Assembly: GCF_907165205.1 (NCBI RefSeq) | Contig: NC_058193.1 | Location: forward strand, 36,597,021-36,661,020 | Length of the DNA: 64,000 nucleotides | Source of the DNA: Coccinella septempunctata | Lineage: Eukaryota; Arthropoda; Insecta; Coleoptera; Coccinellidae | Direction: 5' to 3' | Shown: positions 47,312 through 59,784 of the stretch, one piece after another | How positions within the stretch are numbered: position 1 is the stretch's first letter | Layout: each line of letters opens with the position of its first letter | Translations under genes and position numbers: made by a program | The notes under the pieces: model-generated | What the model saw: the letters and a program-made list of their open reading frames with translations, nothing else | Database searches by the model: none | Told to the model about the DNA's origin: nothing

Positions 47312-48196
47312 TGTAACGTAGTTACCTCAGAGAAAACTTATCTAGAGCGCCAGCTATTCTTTTCACTAGGAAGAATAGCAAACCTACCAGAGTAGTTGCT
47401 AGTCGGAGACAGAGTTCGCTGTTATCTAGGGTGGTAGCGATAACGAAGTAGTCAAAATCAAATTATGTACTAGTTTATTCACACCTTCGGAAACTGATTA
47501 TATGTACAACGGAGATATGTGTAGGTATGAAATATGAGCGAATCTATCAGCAAACATACATTCGGGAAATTCTATCCGGTCACGAGCACTTTATAAAGTT
47601 TATACCGGGTACAGTGAAAAATCAAAGGTGAAATGAATACTAAGGATGATCTCGCGAACTGAAATGACTTGCTATACGGTATCGGGATGTAATTAATTGT
47701 ATTCCTCCAATGAAAAGAAACACAACCAGGGCGGATCTATTCGAGACTTTTATTCACTACCCCAAGGGCTAACGCTCCATGACTGATAGCGAAGAAAAGG
47801 TCTATTTTTAGCGCAACTACGGGATTTCATTGACGACGAGCGGTATCTCTTATTCTCTACCCCAAGGGCTTACGCGCCATGACTGATAGAAAAGAAGAGA
47901 TTTCAGATTCAACACTTATGACGCGGAACGCGGACAGGGGTGTTGACGGGACTTTCCCTTCAGTACCTCAAGGGCTTACGCGCCATGACTGATACAAAAG
48001 AAGAGATTTCGGATTCAACACTTATGACGCGGACCTCGGACAGGGGGGTTGACGGGTCTTTCCCTTCAGTACCCCAAGGGCTTACGCGCCATGACTGATA
48101 GCGAAGGGAAAAGTCAGACTCGCGAAACAGGGCAAAGTACGATAAAATATAACAGAAAGCGATACAGTACAGCAGTGTCAAAGAAGTAACCGGTGT
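47312..48196 (-). repeat. LTR-like repeat, left copy (885 bp, inverted)
   Basis: This is the reverse complement of 52436-53233, more than 90% identical over most of its length. On the minus strand it contains four copies of a unit with CTATCAGTCATGGCGCGTAA and CCCTTGGGGTA (on the plus strand at 47759, 47859, 47964 and 48070, about 100-106 bp apart). These are followed by a TATAAAG and then AATAAA, ending in ...ACGTTACA-type sequence at 47312. That order (enhancer-like repeats, TATA, polyadenylation signal, CA end) is that of a retrotransposon LTR. No TSD, primer-binding site or internal gag/pol was found, so it may be a solo LTR. Confidence 0.75.
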
Positions 48197-51100
48197 GGAA
48201 AAGAATGCCGCCTTTTTTTCAGCCAGTGAATTGATATCTTCAACTTTGCCTTGTTATTATCCCTCTTCATCCCCCACTGCTCTATAAAACTATACAGAGT
48301 AAGACTGTTTGATTTCGGTTGTTAGAATCCAACTCAATCATACCAGACAATTTTCTGCTCAAGGTTCAAAAATTAAGACTTTTGGGGTAGATGATGACGC
48401 TTTCGTTTCTATGTACCAGCGAGCAGAGAGAGAGCAGAGAGTGCATGGGTTAGATTGAGCCCTCCATAGGAAGTTTGAACTGATTTTACTGGGGATTTCC
48501 GCTTTACTTATTCCCAGAGTGTCCTCCTAATGGAAAACCCCGAGTAGACAAGAACGCCCGGTACTATTCACCGAACGTGAGGGAAAAATGAACAAGATTT
48601 CCAACAGGAACCGCTTATCAAATTCAATATTTATGAACCTCAAAGGAGCATTCACTAATGTACTCAAATTCTGAATATAAAGTTCGGTGAAAAAATTATG
48701 CGGAAATTGGGAAACTTCGGGCGGGATCCTTTGATCCTATACAAACAGTGCACAACGATAGATGTTTCCTTCGTATCTTGGTTCATTTTCACCGGAGCGA
48801 ATTTAGCATTGTGTGCATTCCTCGGATGTGCAGAGCCAAATATGTGCTTCGAAACCGATAGAGCAAACTTAATGGGTTAACAGATTTCATTTTGTTATTT
48901 TACATAGAAAACCGTAAGAAATGATCTTCAGGTACTAGAATATCGAAGATAAGTAGCAGGGTTTCGTTTAATTTCCACAGAGATACCCCAAAAAGTCAAG
49001 AGAACAATTGTCAGATGAAAGTATCGAGTTAAATTCGTGTCTCCCAAGCTACACAAGTTTTCTCAACGGAAAAATAACCATTCTCCGGGTGAAAACTCCT
49101 TTCTTCAGGAATTCTTCAACCAAGGAAACCGAGAAATCCGAAACAACCAGTCTAATGACATTTCGCACGAAGTGAAAATGTTTCATTACCAACAATATAT
49201 CACGCCACAGCTCTGGACTCTGGAATTGAGTCTTTTATTTTCGAAATAATGTTCCTATATTGGACAATGACGGATTGCTGGAAGGTCGAAAGTATTTCCC
49301 GCATTTATTTCCTCGGGGCCCTTTTTTCACTCAAGGAGAATTCATTTTTCACACCGAACAATTTCACTTTATAATCGTGTCCGACGAAAGAGGAGAATTG
49401 TTTGTAAATCAATTATTCAGGGCACGGAAGATGGATGGAGAGTGTAACTATGTTTTCGGTTCGCATCATCCCGGCTTATTTCTATTGTAACTCCATGGGA
49501 AAAGCTCATTATCAATAAGCATAGACCTATGAATAATTGCATCTTCCATGAATGAGGTAAAATTTCCCAGTACGTGAAGAAGCTATTTAATGGACAGATG
49601 AAATTTGAAATAGATAGTTGGTGAGTAACCTTTCCTATCTCTTCTCATACTCTCGTTGTTCACGTTGTTTAATTCATTTGTCTCATGTTAAACTCGAATA
49701 TTGTAAATTCTCTATCAGTTCATCACATTTAACGAATTCTCTTTGAAGTCTCATCGTTCAATTCTGATGCTAACTAGTTCTACGCAAAAGGTAATGTACT
49801 CTCAGTCGTCTCCAAATTATTTACTCCATTTTCATGTCTTTTTCATGCTTCCATTATGAATGAAATGTGTCGAGATTATAAAGAATCTCCAAACAGATTT
49901 GTAATCTTTACTAGTAGGTAGTGCTCAATTGATATGCTACTCTAATCAACTCATTATAATGTGCCTTCTCATGAATAAATATTCGATTATATTTCAAAAC
50001 TTAGATTCATTGATAATGAATACCGATTTATTATCTTCTCATGCTCATCTCGCTAATTTGAATCAGTTCTTTTTCTCAAGTCCATTCTGTTGTTAATCTC
50101 CCATTTACATATAACTTATTACAGTTATTACTGTTATTGAGTCAGATGAATGAATCCTTATTTTCTCCAGGGTGGACCCTGCATTCAGCTGTTTTTCTTC
50201 ATTACATGATGTGAACTTCTATAATATGGTTCAACGATCAGCTATGACCCTGGCTGACTATTCTCTCAGTTGGTATGATCTCTTCCTTATAATTTTGTAT
50301 TATTATAGATATATTCTCATATTCATACATATACAGATTCGATCTCAAGCCTTGTGCTCTTCTCGAAACCAACGATTAGTGGTTTCCCTCGTTAGTACTC
50401 TCATTTTGTAACTCTCATAACTGATATCAGTACACTACATTAATTTTACGAAATCTGAACACGTTCCCGATCTATTACTGGTGTCCAGAAATACATTCAT
50501 GAAAACGATGAATGAATCCCTCAGTGGGTTGAAAAAAAATCATGGTATTTCCTCGAATACGTTACAAATCTGAGAAGAGCACTGAACACGAATCAAATAC
50601 GGTGTGAATTTCCACCCCCTTGAAGAAGTTGTTTCTCACAAAGCCTGCCTGACCAACCTTCCAAATTCAATTCGTTCCATAGAAACGAGGCTCTCAGTTT
50701 CACAAGACGAACCACCATGGATACCTCCGCAGTCACAGAGAGATCTCACCTCGCCTCCTTTCTGTTCCCCCGGAGACCACCTGAAGAATAAATCCGGAAT
50801 GCCGAAAAGATTTCAAACAGAAAACAAAATTCCGCGTTGTCCTCCTGAAAGGAAGTTAAATTGGGCAGGAGTGAAAACGCCACATGAGGGACGAAACCCG
50901 CGAAAAGTTTTGATTGGATATCAAAGCGCTCCTTGGGCAAGTTTGGTTTCGGTAGTTTCCAGGTCTGATTAAATCATATCTTCCGTATGTTCCGACGGGT
51001 TTGGGGAGACGCTGGATATCTATCAGAAAATCGAACTCCACATGCTGCGTTCTGTTCTGTCCAAGCCATGGGCGTCGCAAGGTAGAAGGAGTTGCCTCTT

Positions 51101-52435
51101 GAGGCTGAAAATCTCTCGAAAATTTGTTATAAAACACTGTAATCGCATTGCGTCGTTTAGGGAGAGTTTGGTTTAGCCTCTGGCTAGTCCAACGGCCTAG
51201 TCCAGCTGGCTACGCCCTTGGAATGAGAATGGTGTCTTTGGCACACCCTGTATAATGCTACATAGTTGCAGGATACCATAATTCTATTTGTTTACAATTT
51301 TCTGACTGATTTTCCAGCTCATCTTCAAATCAGAACTTTCAATTCTCAACTGCAGACAATATGATGCCTCTTGAAAGATGCCCGCACTACCTGATCCTTA
51401 ATTTTCGAACAGAACATCCTGCAGAAATCTCTCGTAAATCCTCCCTCCAAGAACCTGTCTGATCAAAAGAAACTTCCACCACTTAAGCCAGAAAATTTAC
51501 ACAGCGGATTTTCGGCTCCTTCTTCCTCTTTCCATTAAGTCGGAGTAATGAACATCCAGCATCATCTCCAGGACGAACTCCTGGATTCCATCCGCAAAAA
51601 CTCCAATCGCCCAACCCGTTTTCACGGTACGATTGTTTCATCTCCAGAGTTAAATTTCGAATTAATGTCGCATTTAGGATAAAACTATCCAGGACGACGC
51701 TCCATGAATTTTCTCGGTTTGGGGCATTTTCGGCGAAGCGGCCTCTTCTGGCGTGAAGAGAGAACTAAACTTCTGTCGTCAACGATTCGACTAATTTAGT
51801 GGATCTCCTAGGGGGACCGGGGCGTTTGTAATACTCCCAGAGGCGCATCAGATGAGTGTACTCAACTTTTTCGCCCGGTCCTGGGAACTTTGTTCGCCGG
51901 ATTCATATATACAGAGGCATGATATCGACCGGCGTTCTGCGAAGGGATAAGTGAAATGTTTCCCCAACTTGGGGTTGTTCTCGTGGGGATAGCCCTTTTT
52001 TCATTGAAAATATTCTGGTTTTTGTATTGATTGATTTTTTCAGGAGCCATCTGGAAGAAGGCTCTTCTGTGTCCAAATCTGTGGAATAGGCATGTCGATA
52101 TTACTGATAGTGAAGCTATAAGAACTCTTAGGGTGTGAGGTAATCTGTCCAGTAGAATTTGGAACTGTAACTCCAAAATACAGCGGTAGATGTAAGTCAT
52201 TACTGTTTGATTTCTGCTCTTTTACTTCAGTTTCTTTAGTTAGTTTACGCTCCGTACTTTTCTGCGATTCGATTGTAATTGTGTGCGCGACAAGCCGTTC
52301 AGCAAATTTAGAATAAATTCTGTATTACGAAGTTGCTATTAGAAAATAATTTTTAGTTTTCATTTGTTTTCCGCGAGTGCCTGAAATAAAGGAGGTAGGT
52401 CCCCGTCTTTACCGTTCAGTTTCTTAATTAGACCT
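48197..52435. other. Spacer between the inverted LTR-like repeats; no gene
   Basis: 4.2 kb with ORFs of at most 122 codons and no gag, protease, reverse transcriptase or integrase motif. The stretch 49.6-50.4 kb is unusually rich in T and C on the plus strand. A GAGCAGAGAGAGAGCAGAGAG microrepeat is at about 48420. 52205-52435 may be the outer part of the right LTR-like copy: it begins TGTTTGATTTC and contains AATAAA at about 52385. Confidence 0.5.
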
Positions 52436-53233
52436 ACACCGGTTACTTCTTTGACACTGCTGTACTGTATCGCTTTCTGTTATATTTTATCGTACTTTAC
52501 CCGGTTTCGCGAGTCTGACTTTTCCCTTCGCTATCAGTCATGGCGCGTAAGCCCTTGGGGTACTGAAGGGAAAGTCCCGTCCACCCCCCTGTCCGCGTTC
52601 CGCGTCATAAGTGTTGAATCCGAAATCTCTTCTTTTCTATCAGTCATGGCGCGTAAGCCCTTGGGGTAGAGAATAAGAGATACCGCTCGTCGTCAGTGAA
52701 ATCCCGTAGTTGCGCTAAAAATAGACCTTTTCTTCGCTATCAGTCATGGAGCGTTATAGCCCTTGGGGTAGCGAGTAAAAGTCTCGCATAGATCCTTCCT
52801 GGTTGTATTTCTTTCATTCTGGAGAAATACAATTACATCCCGATACCGTACAGCAAGTCATTTCACTTCGTGAGGTCATCCTTAGTATTCATTTCGTCAG
52901 TTCTAGTTGGCGCATTTTATTGAACAACCTTTGATTTTTCACTGTACCCGGTATAAACTTTATAAAGTGCTCGTGACCGGATAGAATTTCCCGAATGTAT
53001 GTTTGCTGATAGATTCGCTCATATTTCATACCTACACATATCTCCGTTGTTTCCGAAGGTGTGAATAAACTAGTACATAATTTGATTTTGACTACTTCGT
53101 TATCGCTACCACCCTAGATAACAGCGAACTCTGTCTCCGACTAGCAGCTACTCTGGTAGGTTTGCTATTCTTCCTAGTGAAAAGAATAGCTGGCGCTCGA
53201 GATAAGTTTTCTCCGAGGTAACCACGTTACAGT
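52436..53233 (+). repeat. LTR-like repeat, right copy (798 bp)
   Basis: The inverted partner of 47312-48196. It has three copies of the internal unit (CTATCAGTCATGG at 52531, 52637 and 52737) against four in the left copy, which explains most of the length difference. A TATAAAG at 52961-52967 is followed by AATAAA at 53064-53069, and the repeat ends GTTACA at 53233. If the unmatched 52205-52435 belongs to it, the LTR would run TGTTTG...GTTACA (about 1.03 kb), with TG...CA ends. No target duplication is evident. Confidence 0.75.
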
Positions 53234-53294
53234 ACATCGCATCAGCTGACATATCTAGTGGTTTTTTGACCAGAAAAGTGACCATTCTTCTATC

Positions 53295-53720
53295 TCTGGA
53301 TCTGGATTCCTGGAAATCAAAGGAAAAGAAGAGGCCAATACACTGTTCAGAAAAGCAGCACTTCGCTTACTAGACCAGAACCTTCATGTGGTATAGGAAA
53401 ATGCACCTATAAGACAAATTTGTTCAAGAAGGAGAAAACCATAAATTAATCACTCCAAACAGTTCCTTATGGGATTATAAAACTATAAGATCCAAAAATG
53501 TTTGGATCTGGAATTAACAATGATTGAAGTCTCTTCACTGGCTTTCTTGGATGACATTGTCACCTCAAAAAATTGGTATATAATGGGAATGGGTTTATCA
53601 GAAACTAAGGTGCAGATTTTATGGGGTAAAAGGAGGAAACTCCTGTTCATCTAATCATAGAGTGGCTTTCCATCGCGAGTGAACACAAAGACTGCCCTGG
53701 AGGAACCAGGACTAAGCCTG
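53295..53720 (+). pseudogene. LINE RNase H domain remnant
   Basis: Frames joined by shifts read LWIWIPG, then EIKGKEEANTLFRKAAL and LDQNLHV / RPEPSCGIGKC, and further down KEETPVHLI. This order resembles the end of the RNase H domain of jockey-like LINEs (WVPGH.GI.GNE.AD.LAR.G, then GPEPFCG) and the following C-terminal HLL region. The match is short and several frames are needed, so this is tentative. It begins about 60 bp after the right LTR-like repeat. Confidence 0.45.
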
Positions 53721-56700
53721 CTTGATGCCCTGCCAGATACTGGACTTCATTGGAGCTTCAAATTTGATTTCTTTTCAAATCCTTCAGATCCACATTTCGC
53801 TATGAAACATCACCTAATCGAATTTCGTGTGAACCACCCTGTACACGTGGTGTAAGTTCAAACCTGTGCGATCGAAATTCAGCAATCAAAATACCTCCAT
53901 CTCCCCCAGGAATTTCCAGTTTCGTTTAATCGAGGAAACGGTGTCTTGGCCGTCTCAAAACCGCGTTCCAAGACCTCCAAAACACTCGGTCTCTTGTTTT
54001 TGCAACTTCGATGTTCATTAAAATGCCCCATTCGTTGGATATTTATGAGGCATAAAGCGGGAGCTCGGAAGTGCAATTTGAATGTGGGGAACAATTAGAA
54101 CCGGCACAAATAGCAAAAATTTCTACATTCAATTACAAATCCCGCATAAAAGCACAAAGGCATCCCCCATCCCCCTACATGGAAGTGCAAATTCGAGAGA
54201 ATTATGCACGATCTGCTCGCTCTGATACCCGACTCAAGAGATATCCAAGATGGCCCTGGATTATTTACCTTGGAATAATGGTTCCTTGGTCTGGGTTGTA
54301 TTGAATTTTATGCTTTTCCCTTCTTCTCTAATTCGTATCACGAAAAGTATCTAGGTGAATGTCTACCATGAAAGAATTTTTGAGTGAATCTTAATTTTTC
54401 ACGTGTTCGATGTCGAAAAGAGAAAAACATTTTGCAGACGATATGTCGGTATCATGGGTGGCTGTGGAATCCGTCATTATTCATGTGAGAGCCATTTTGC
54501 GTGAAAACATGCAAATTTCAGCCATTTTCAATGCGTCATTTTTATCATGGGGAATCCATCAAATCAAAAAACAATGTAAACGAGGATGAGATATGTGTGC
54601 TTGGTGTATCATCGCTTTTACAACATTGTACGAGCTGAAACCGATATTTTCCTCGGTGTATGTTCATCGCTTATATGAATGACGTCATTAGTCAATAATA
54701 TATCGTATTTCCCTTGGTATATTATCGAGGGAAATACAATTGATGGGCTAGAGTGAAAAAATTCCTTAATTCTAGACGGAAAACATAATATGGTGTGCAG
54801 GATTTGAATTGTCCCTAACTTTAGGTATTTTTTGATAATTGAAGACCCGACATTGAAGCTCATATAGTGAGGAAATATTTTTCATACTCTGTTCCACACT
54901 CTACTGATTTTCAACCCCGCCTTTCAGTCAAAACGTCGAGCCATGAATTTTTCATGCCGTTGTAATTAACTGAAATTAATAATTTACGGTTTTATGTGTT
55001 CACGCATGCATCATGATATATATACTGGAATGGAATAGAACAGTTTCAAACTAATTATTATAATCTGGGCCATAACCAGAGCACGAATACGTAATGGTAC
55101 ATTATCAAAGAATCTACATTGAAACACACGCAAAACAAATATCAATCTTGGTGTGAAAAATTTGCAGTTTGATTGACACTAGAAAAGCTTGGCGATGGTG
55201 TTCATAATAAATGCATCCGATTATTCTAAACACATTAGCGTCGAGAGTTAAAAATGGAGGAAAACAATAACTAGAGAAAAAGGTACTCAAAACATACAGG
55301 GTGAGTTATTTTCAATTCAAATCACCTTCTCAGGACAGCCCTAACTTCTTGTGTCAGAAATAGAGACACCTCTCGTTTTTGAAGATGTTTTTTGACGTTC
55401 TTTCTCCGCAACTAAACCCGATATTTATCTTCTTGTTCAAAAGAAGTGAGATGTATATACCATATACCAAATTTTTCACTGGAATTTGCAGTCTATTCAG
55501 ATTCGCAGATTAATTATTGCCTGGAAAACATTGACTTATTGTGATTTTTAACGCTCATATTTTCGACAGAAAGTATAGACTTGAAAACAAAAGGAACTCT
55601 ATCCAAATAATGAAGCCTAAATTCCTGAGCCCCAGTATTGTACGTGAAGCTTGTCAACCAAGAAACTCCAAACTCCAAAAATTCTAATTATTTGGCTTAA
55701 TTAACAAGTCGAAACTTTGCTCGAAGAGGGATTTAAACTTTGTTTGCCAGATGCGTCTTTGTAGCATCATATTGCATGTATCCTCGTTCTGATGCCTTTA
55801 TAAAAATTATGTATAGGTTTGTTTTTGGTATCGAGTAAGGGAAGACTGAATCGAATATAATTAACTAGGGCAGCCAAATTCTTTTCACATTGAGGGTTGA
55901 TATAGGATCCAGCTACACGGTTTCAAACAGCTCAATGTTCGTACATATAAAATGAAATAATTTCGATATTACCAAAGGTTCGAAGGAAAAAAATCGAACA
56001 GTAAACAGACAAATTTACAAGAAAATTCAAGCGTCAAGTTCTCAACCAATTAACAGATGACTAATTCCAATATTCTATGGAGTATGTAAAACGAAAACAA
56101 AGCCACTGTGTCAACAGCAGTTTCGTATCTGAAATTATACTGGCGCTCCAAAGTTCCGCGCACTATTGTTTATTTTCGGCAATTAAAATTCAACCTCCAT
56201 TTCCGATTTTTAGGGGCAAATATTAGAGCTGAATAACAATGGAATATCGAATAATTTCCCAGTATTGAAACGCTGAAAAGTTAATCCCGAACCGGGATGC
56301 AACAAAGTCTCATTTGTATGCCTCCAATTTTGTTCGAAGGCAAAAGAAAACTTTGCCTTTGTAAACTGCGAAATTGGAAGCATATTTTCCTCGAGTTTGG
56401 GATATTTTCTTCGGAGTTTATGAATGGAAATTTCATCTTGAGGTGCCTCCAGAATGGGGTAATTGAGATGATACTCGATTGAAAAACTTCCAAAACAACT
56501 CCAGCTACATTTGTTTCGACACAATTTCATTCTGTAGAGTGGGGTGCCGTTTTGAAGAAGCGTTGAAAAATGTACATTTCATTCTACAACTTGGATGAAT
56601 GTATGTGGATTCAAATATCAAGACGTTCACAATGTTGCGCACAATTGCTTCAACACCTCGTCATTCGAATCGGAACAAAACGCTCCCCTAATTCCCGGCA

Positions 56701-56929
56701 TCGACAGGGTTGAATTTCCAGCAATTAAGCATCCCTAAAGGAGTGAATGCCAACATTTTCTTTTCAGAAACACGTGTCGTCAATTCTACTACGTCGATAT
56801 TTGAAGCTCATCTGGTATTCAGGAAGTCTGAATTGTTCCTTGATGATTTTCAATGAATTGACTGAATTTAATGTTACGCTTCTGTAACAAGTCTTTCCAT
56901 TTTACTTTTACTTCTTTCATTCACTCTCT
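53721..56929. other. No gene recognised; short palindromes
   Basis: ORFs of up to 106 codons without recognisable domain. Noted structures: a hairpin at 54705-54737 (arms GTATTTCCCT and AGGGAAATAC), AATGACGTCATT at 54679-54690 (contains the TGACGTCA CRE palindrome, possibly chance), CCACCCTGTAC at 53834 and TACAGGGTGAG at 55295. Confidence 0.5.
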
Positions 56930-57035
56930 GGGGTGCAATTATCCATTAAAACATTAACTGTTTGGATTTCTGGGACCTACAAAGCAATTTTCATACACTC
57001 CACATCCCAGGACAGTAATAGAATAGCTATTCTTA
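56930..57035 (-). repeat. Outlying diverged fragment of the 493-bp satellite
   Basis: The reverse complement reads CTATTACTGTCCTGGGATGT then GGAGTGTATGAAAATTG, ..CCAAACAGTTAATG and ATAATTGCACCCCAGAGAG. This follows the order of the satellite monomer phrases (CTATTACTGTCTTAGGATAT, GGAGTGCA, CCAAACAGTTGATGATTC, AGAATTGCACTCCAGAGAG). About 100 bp, roughly 75% similar, 46 kb from the main array. Confidence 0.75.
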
Positions 57036-57693
57036 GACAGAGGAACAATTCAATTTAATATTCAATGTTAAAGTTTCAGCTTGTTGATTATGGACCAGAA
57101 GATTTTCAATAGCATCAAACAGATACAGCAAGAGATATCACATTATGAAATCTCAATTTGTTGATTTATTTATTTATTTTATTGATGAATGCTATTTCAA
57201 GAATTGAATTTTCTACAAAAAGAGAATCGACGATGTATAGAGAAGTATCTGATGATTCTGATGAATAATTGCAGGATAAACTTGCAGCACCTTGTTTGAG
57301 CGCTGTCTGAGGAGTTTACGTTAAAAAGCGTTTCACTCCATGTTTATGTTCGCCAAACATCTATAAAATATAGTAAACGACCCAACGAACGCCTGAGGCG
57401 AATATGAATGTAGCGATGTTTCCACTATCAATTCCTAGATAGCATAAAAAAGCTCCCAAGAGGTTCCAGCCCAAGAAGTAATTTCCTGTTCTTGTTCATA
57501 TTTCAAATTTATCACCCGAACTAGAATAGAGTAGAAACATCAGAGGGCTCTCTGGGATTTTGGGCGTCATAAAAGTTCCTTCGTGATAGAATATCGAAAT
57601 TTTATTTTACATTCATTGAATTGATGCATGAATAGAGGATAGAGGACTTGACCATCCTTCATAATCCTTCGTTCTGAATTGTATTTATGAATA

Positions 57694-58175
57694 TACGAGG
57701 ATGTATTGATATCTAGTTAAGGTGGACCAGTTCCATGTATAAAAAACATTGCGTTAACATAGCAACGAACAGTAACTTATTAGAAGTGTCAGTGTGAAGT
57801 TTGATGTCAAAAAAGTAAACTAGAGTTTCGCTTTTCATGTTGCGTTGCAAAGAATTCGTGATTTAGGGTTTGAATTACTAGAACACCCCCCTTATTCACC
57901 AGATTTGGCTCCATCCGACCATCATCTCTTTCCTCAACTGAAAAAGAGTTTAAAAGGTCGTAAATTTTCTTTCATCGGGGAGGTAATAAAAGCTGTGGAG
58001 GTCTGGTTTGCAGAGCAAGAAGAAGCATTTTTTTTGAAAGGTCTAGAGACTTTGCAGGTTCGTTGTAATTAATGTATCCAATTAAGAAGAGAATATGTGG
58101 AGTAATAAAATATTTTGACATTGAAATTCTGTTTGGTTCTATAGTAGGCTAAGAATTTTTCAATATATCCTCGTA
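57694..58175 (+). mobile_element. mariner deletion derivative, 482 bp, both TIRs intact (copy 4)
   Basis: It starts TACGAGGATGTATTG and ends with the complement CAATATATCCTCGTA; TA is included at each end. The 5' untranslated region (about 150 bp) is joined near 57835 to the last about 80 codons of the transposase. With both ends preserved it could be mobilised in trans. Confidence 0.92.
57845..58072 (+). pseudogene. mariner transposase C-terminal fragment
   Basis: 75 residues with the third catalytic Asp block SPDLAPSDHHLFPQLKKSLK and the C-terminal LKGLETLQVRCN, ending at an early TAA where relatives continue KCIQLRGEY. The N-terminal DNA-binding domain and the first two catalytic Asp residues are deleted. 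It has no start of its own (the first codon is an internal one) and is not expected to be translated. Confidence 0.9.
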
Positions 58176-59784
58176 TTGGGTTTAAAATTCGATAAATTTT
58201 CTCTTCTATTTCATTAATAATACATGCTACTTTTGCTACGGGTAACAAAAAGTGTAGATATAAACAACTTTTCAAGCAGTTGCATTATTCGACATTGTTG
58301 TCGACAATTATTTGGCCCTGTTTGTTTAAATAAAACAATCCGGTCTCTCCTATTATGTCTACGGTTAACACCATAACCTAACCGGCAAATTTCTAGCCAC
58401 CTCTAACACATCCTCGACTAATAGCGAGCCCAAATGTGCCGTATGACGATCTGTACACATCACAACAGGGCGGAAACGTCACAAATAACACAACCCCAAG
58501 GCTTCAGCGACGCCAAACACGACAATCCCTGGTTCAAAAATACTGAATGCCCCGTAATGAGAGAGTCAGAACCAGATGCACATAAGTTTATCCGGTCGTA
58601 TTATTTTGAAAGCGCCCGGATTATCCATCTCAGATGAAGTGGAGGGATCCCATCTCCTTCCTATCTAATTATTGTACAAATATATGTGGTGCAAGGGCCT
58701 GAAATCCGAACGAGCACTCCAAACTGGGGCAATATGTATTTGATAGGGAATTCGGGGTGCTCTTGTAGTCCCAGAATTATGTCAGCTTCAACCCTAATTA
58801 ATTTCTTTGATTAATTTGCATCCTCCACGATATAACTCCGATTTATGTGAGGGCCCAAATAGTGATAACGAGATGTTCTCGTTGTTCTGTCCGTTACTCG
58901 AGCATCAATGTAGCTGTGGACATTCATCATTGGTTCTTTTCGTATCTCAGGAGCAGAATTGATTTTATATAAGATTAAGCACTTGGTAGAAGCAATATTG
59001 GAGGTATAGAGTCCGACAATTTTGGGTTTTGTGTACTCTTATTGAAATGTCTGAGATTCTGTTCTTCGCTACATTTTTTAGACCTTGTCTTTCTAGTTTC
59101 TACAGTTGATATAAGTACCATTGGGACTCCCTCACCTCAAATACTGTTTCTCTTCAATTCATCACCTAAAACAAATGTGATGACTCAAGAATACCCCCTT
59201 CTAATATGACTGAGATTCACCCCACTGTCGTTGTTTATTTCCAGTGCCCGAATTTCAGTTCACGAGTCAACCCTGCTCTAATTCCTGCCGAATATGGGAC
59301 CAGGGAAAGGCAGGGGCAGCAAATAATCCGACCTGCCTCAACAACGTCAATGCGATGACGCAAAAGAGCCCAGAGGAAAGTCAGCCACTCAGGGCACGCT
59401 GTTAACCGAAATTCATATCTGAAAGGGGCTGAAAAGAATGAAACTTGAAATGTTTTCGATGCTTTTATAGGTTCCACAACAAAGGAGCAGGTTGACGCTT
59501 TTCACTAAGGCATTATCACATCGGATTAGCCGACAATGGAATGATTTCGGGTTTTCTTTATGTTGGTGGAATGTATTGATACACGTACGTTGTTCTCGAC
59601 TATCGAAATATCTACAACCCCGACTGTAATACTTTGCCTACTCTTGATTCATGTTGAAAGAAGTTTTTTTCATATTATAAACTGATCTTACATCAATTCA
59701 TTTCAGAAATGGTTATTCATTTTGATAAGGTAACAGAGTGTGTTATTCAGTTGATTTTCTTGTTTTTTTCATGTTATATTACAG
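58176..59784. other. No gene recognised
   Basis: Short ORFs (up to 80 codons); GC-richer patches around 58.4-58.6 and 59.3-59.4 kb have no recognisable motif. Confidence 0.5.

Noticed and set aside
54679..54690. CRE-like palindrome AATGACGTCATT as a promoter element
   Set aside because: No nearby gene or start site; an 8-bp motif is expected by chance in 64 kb.
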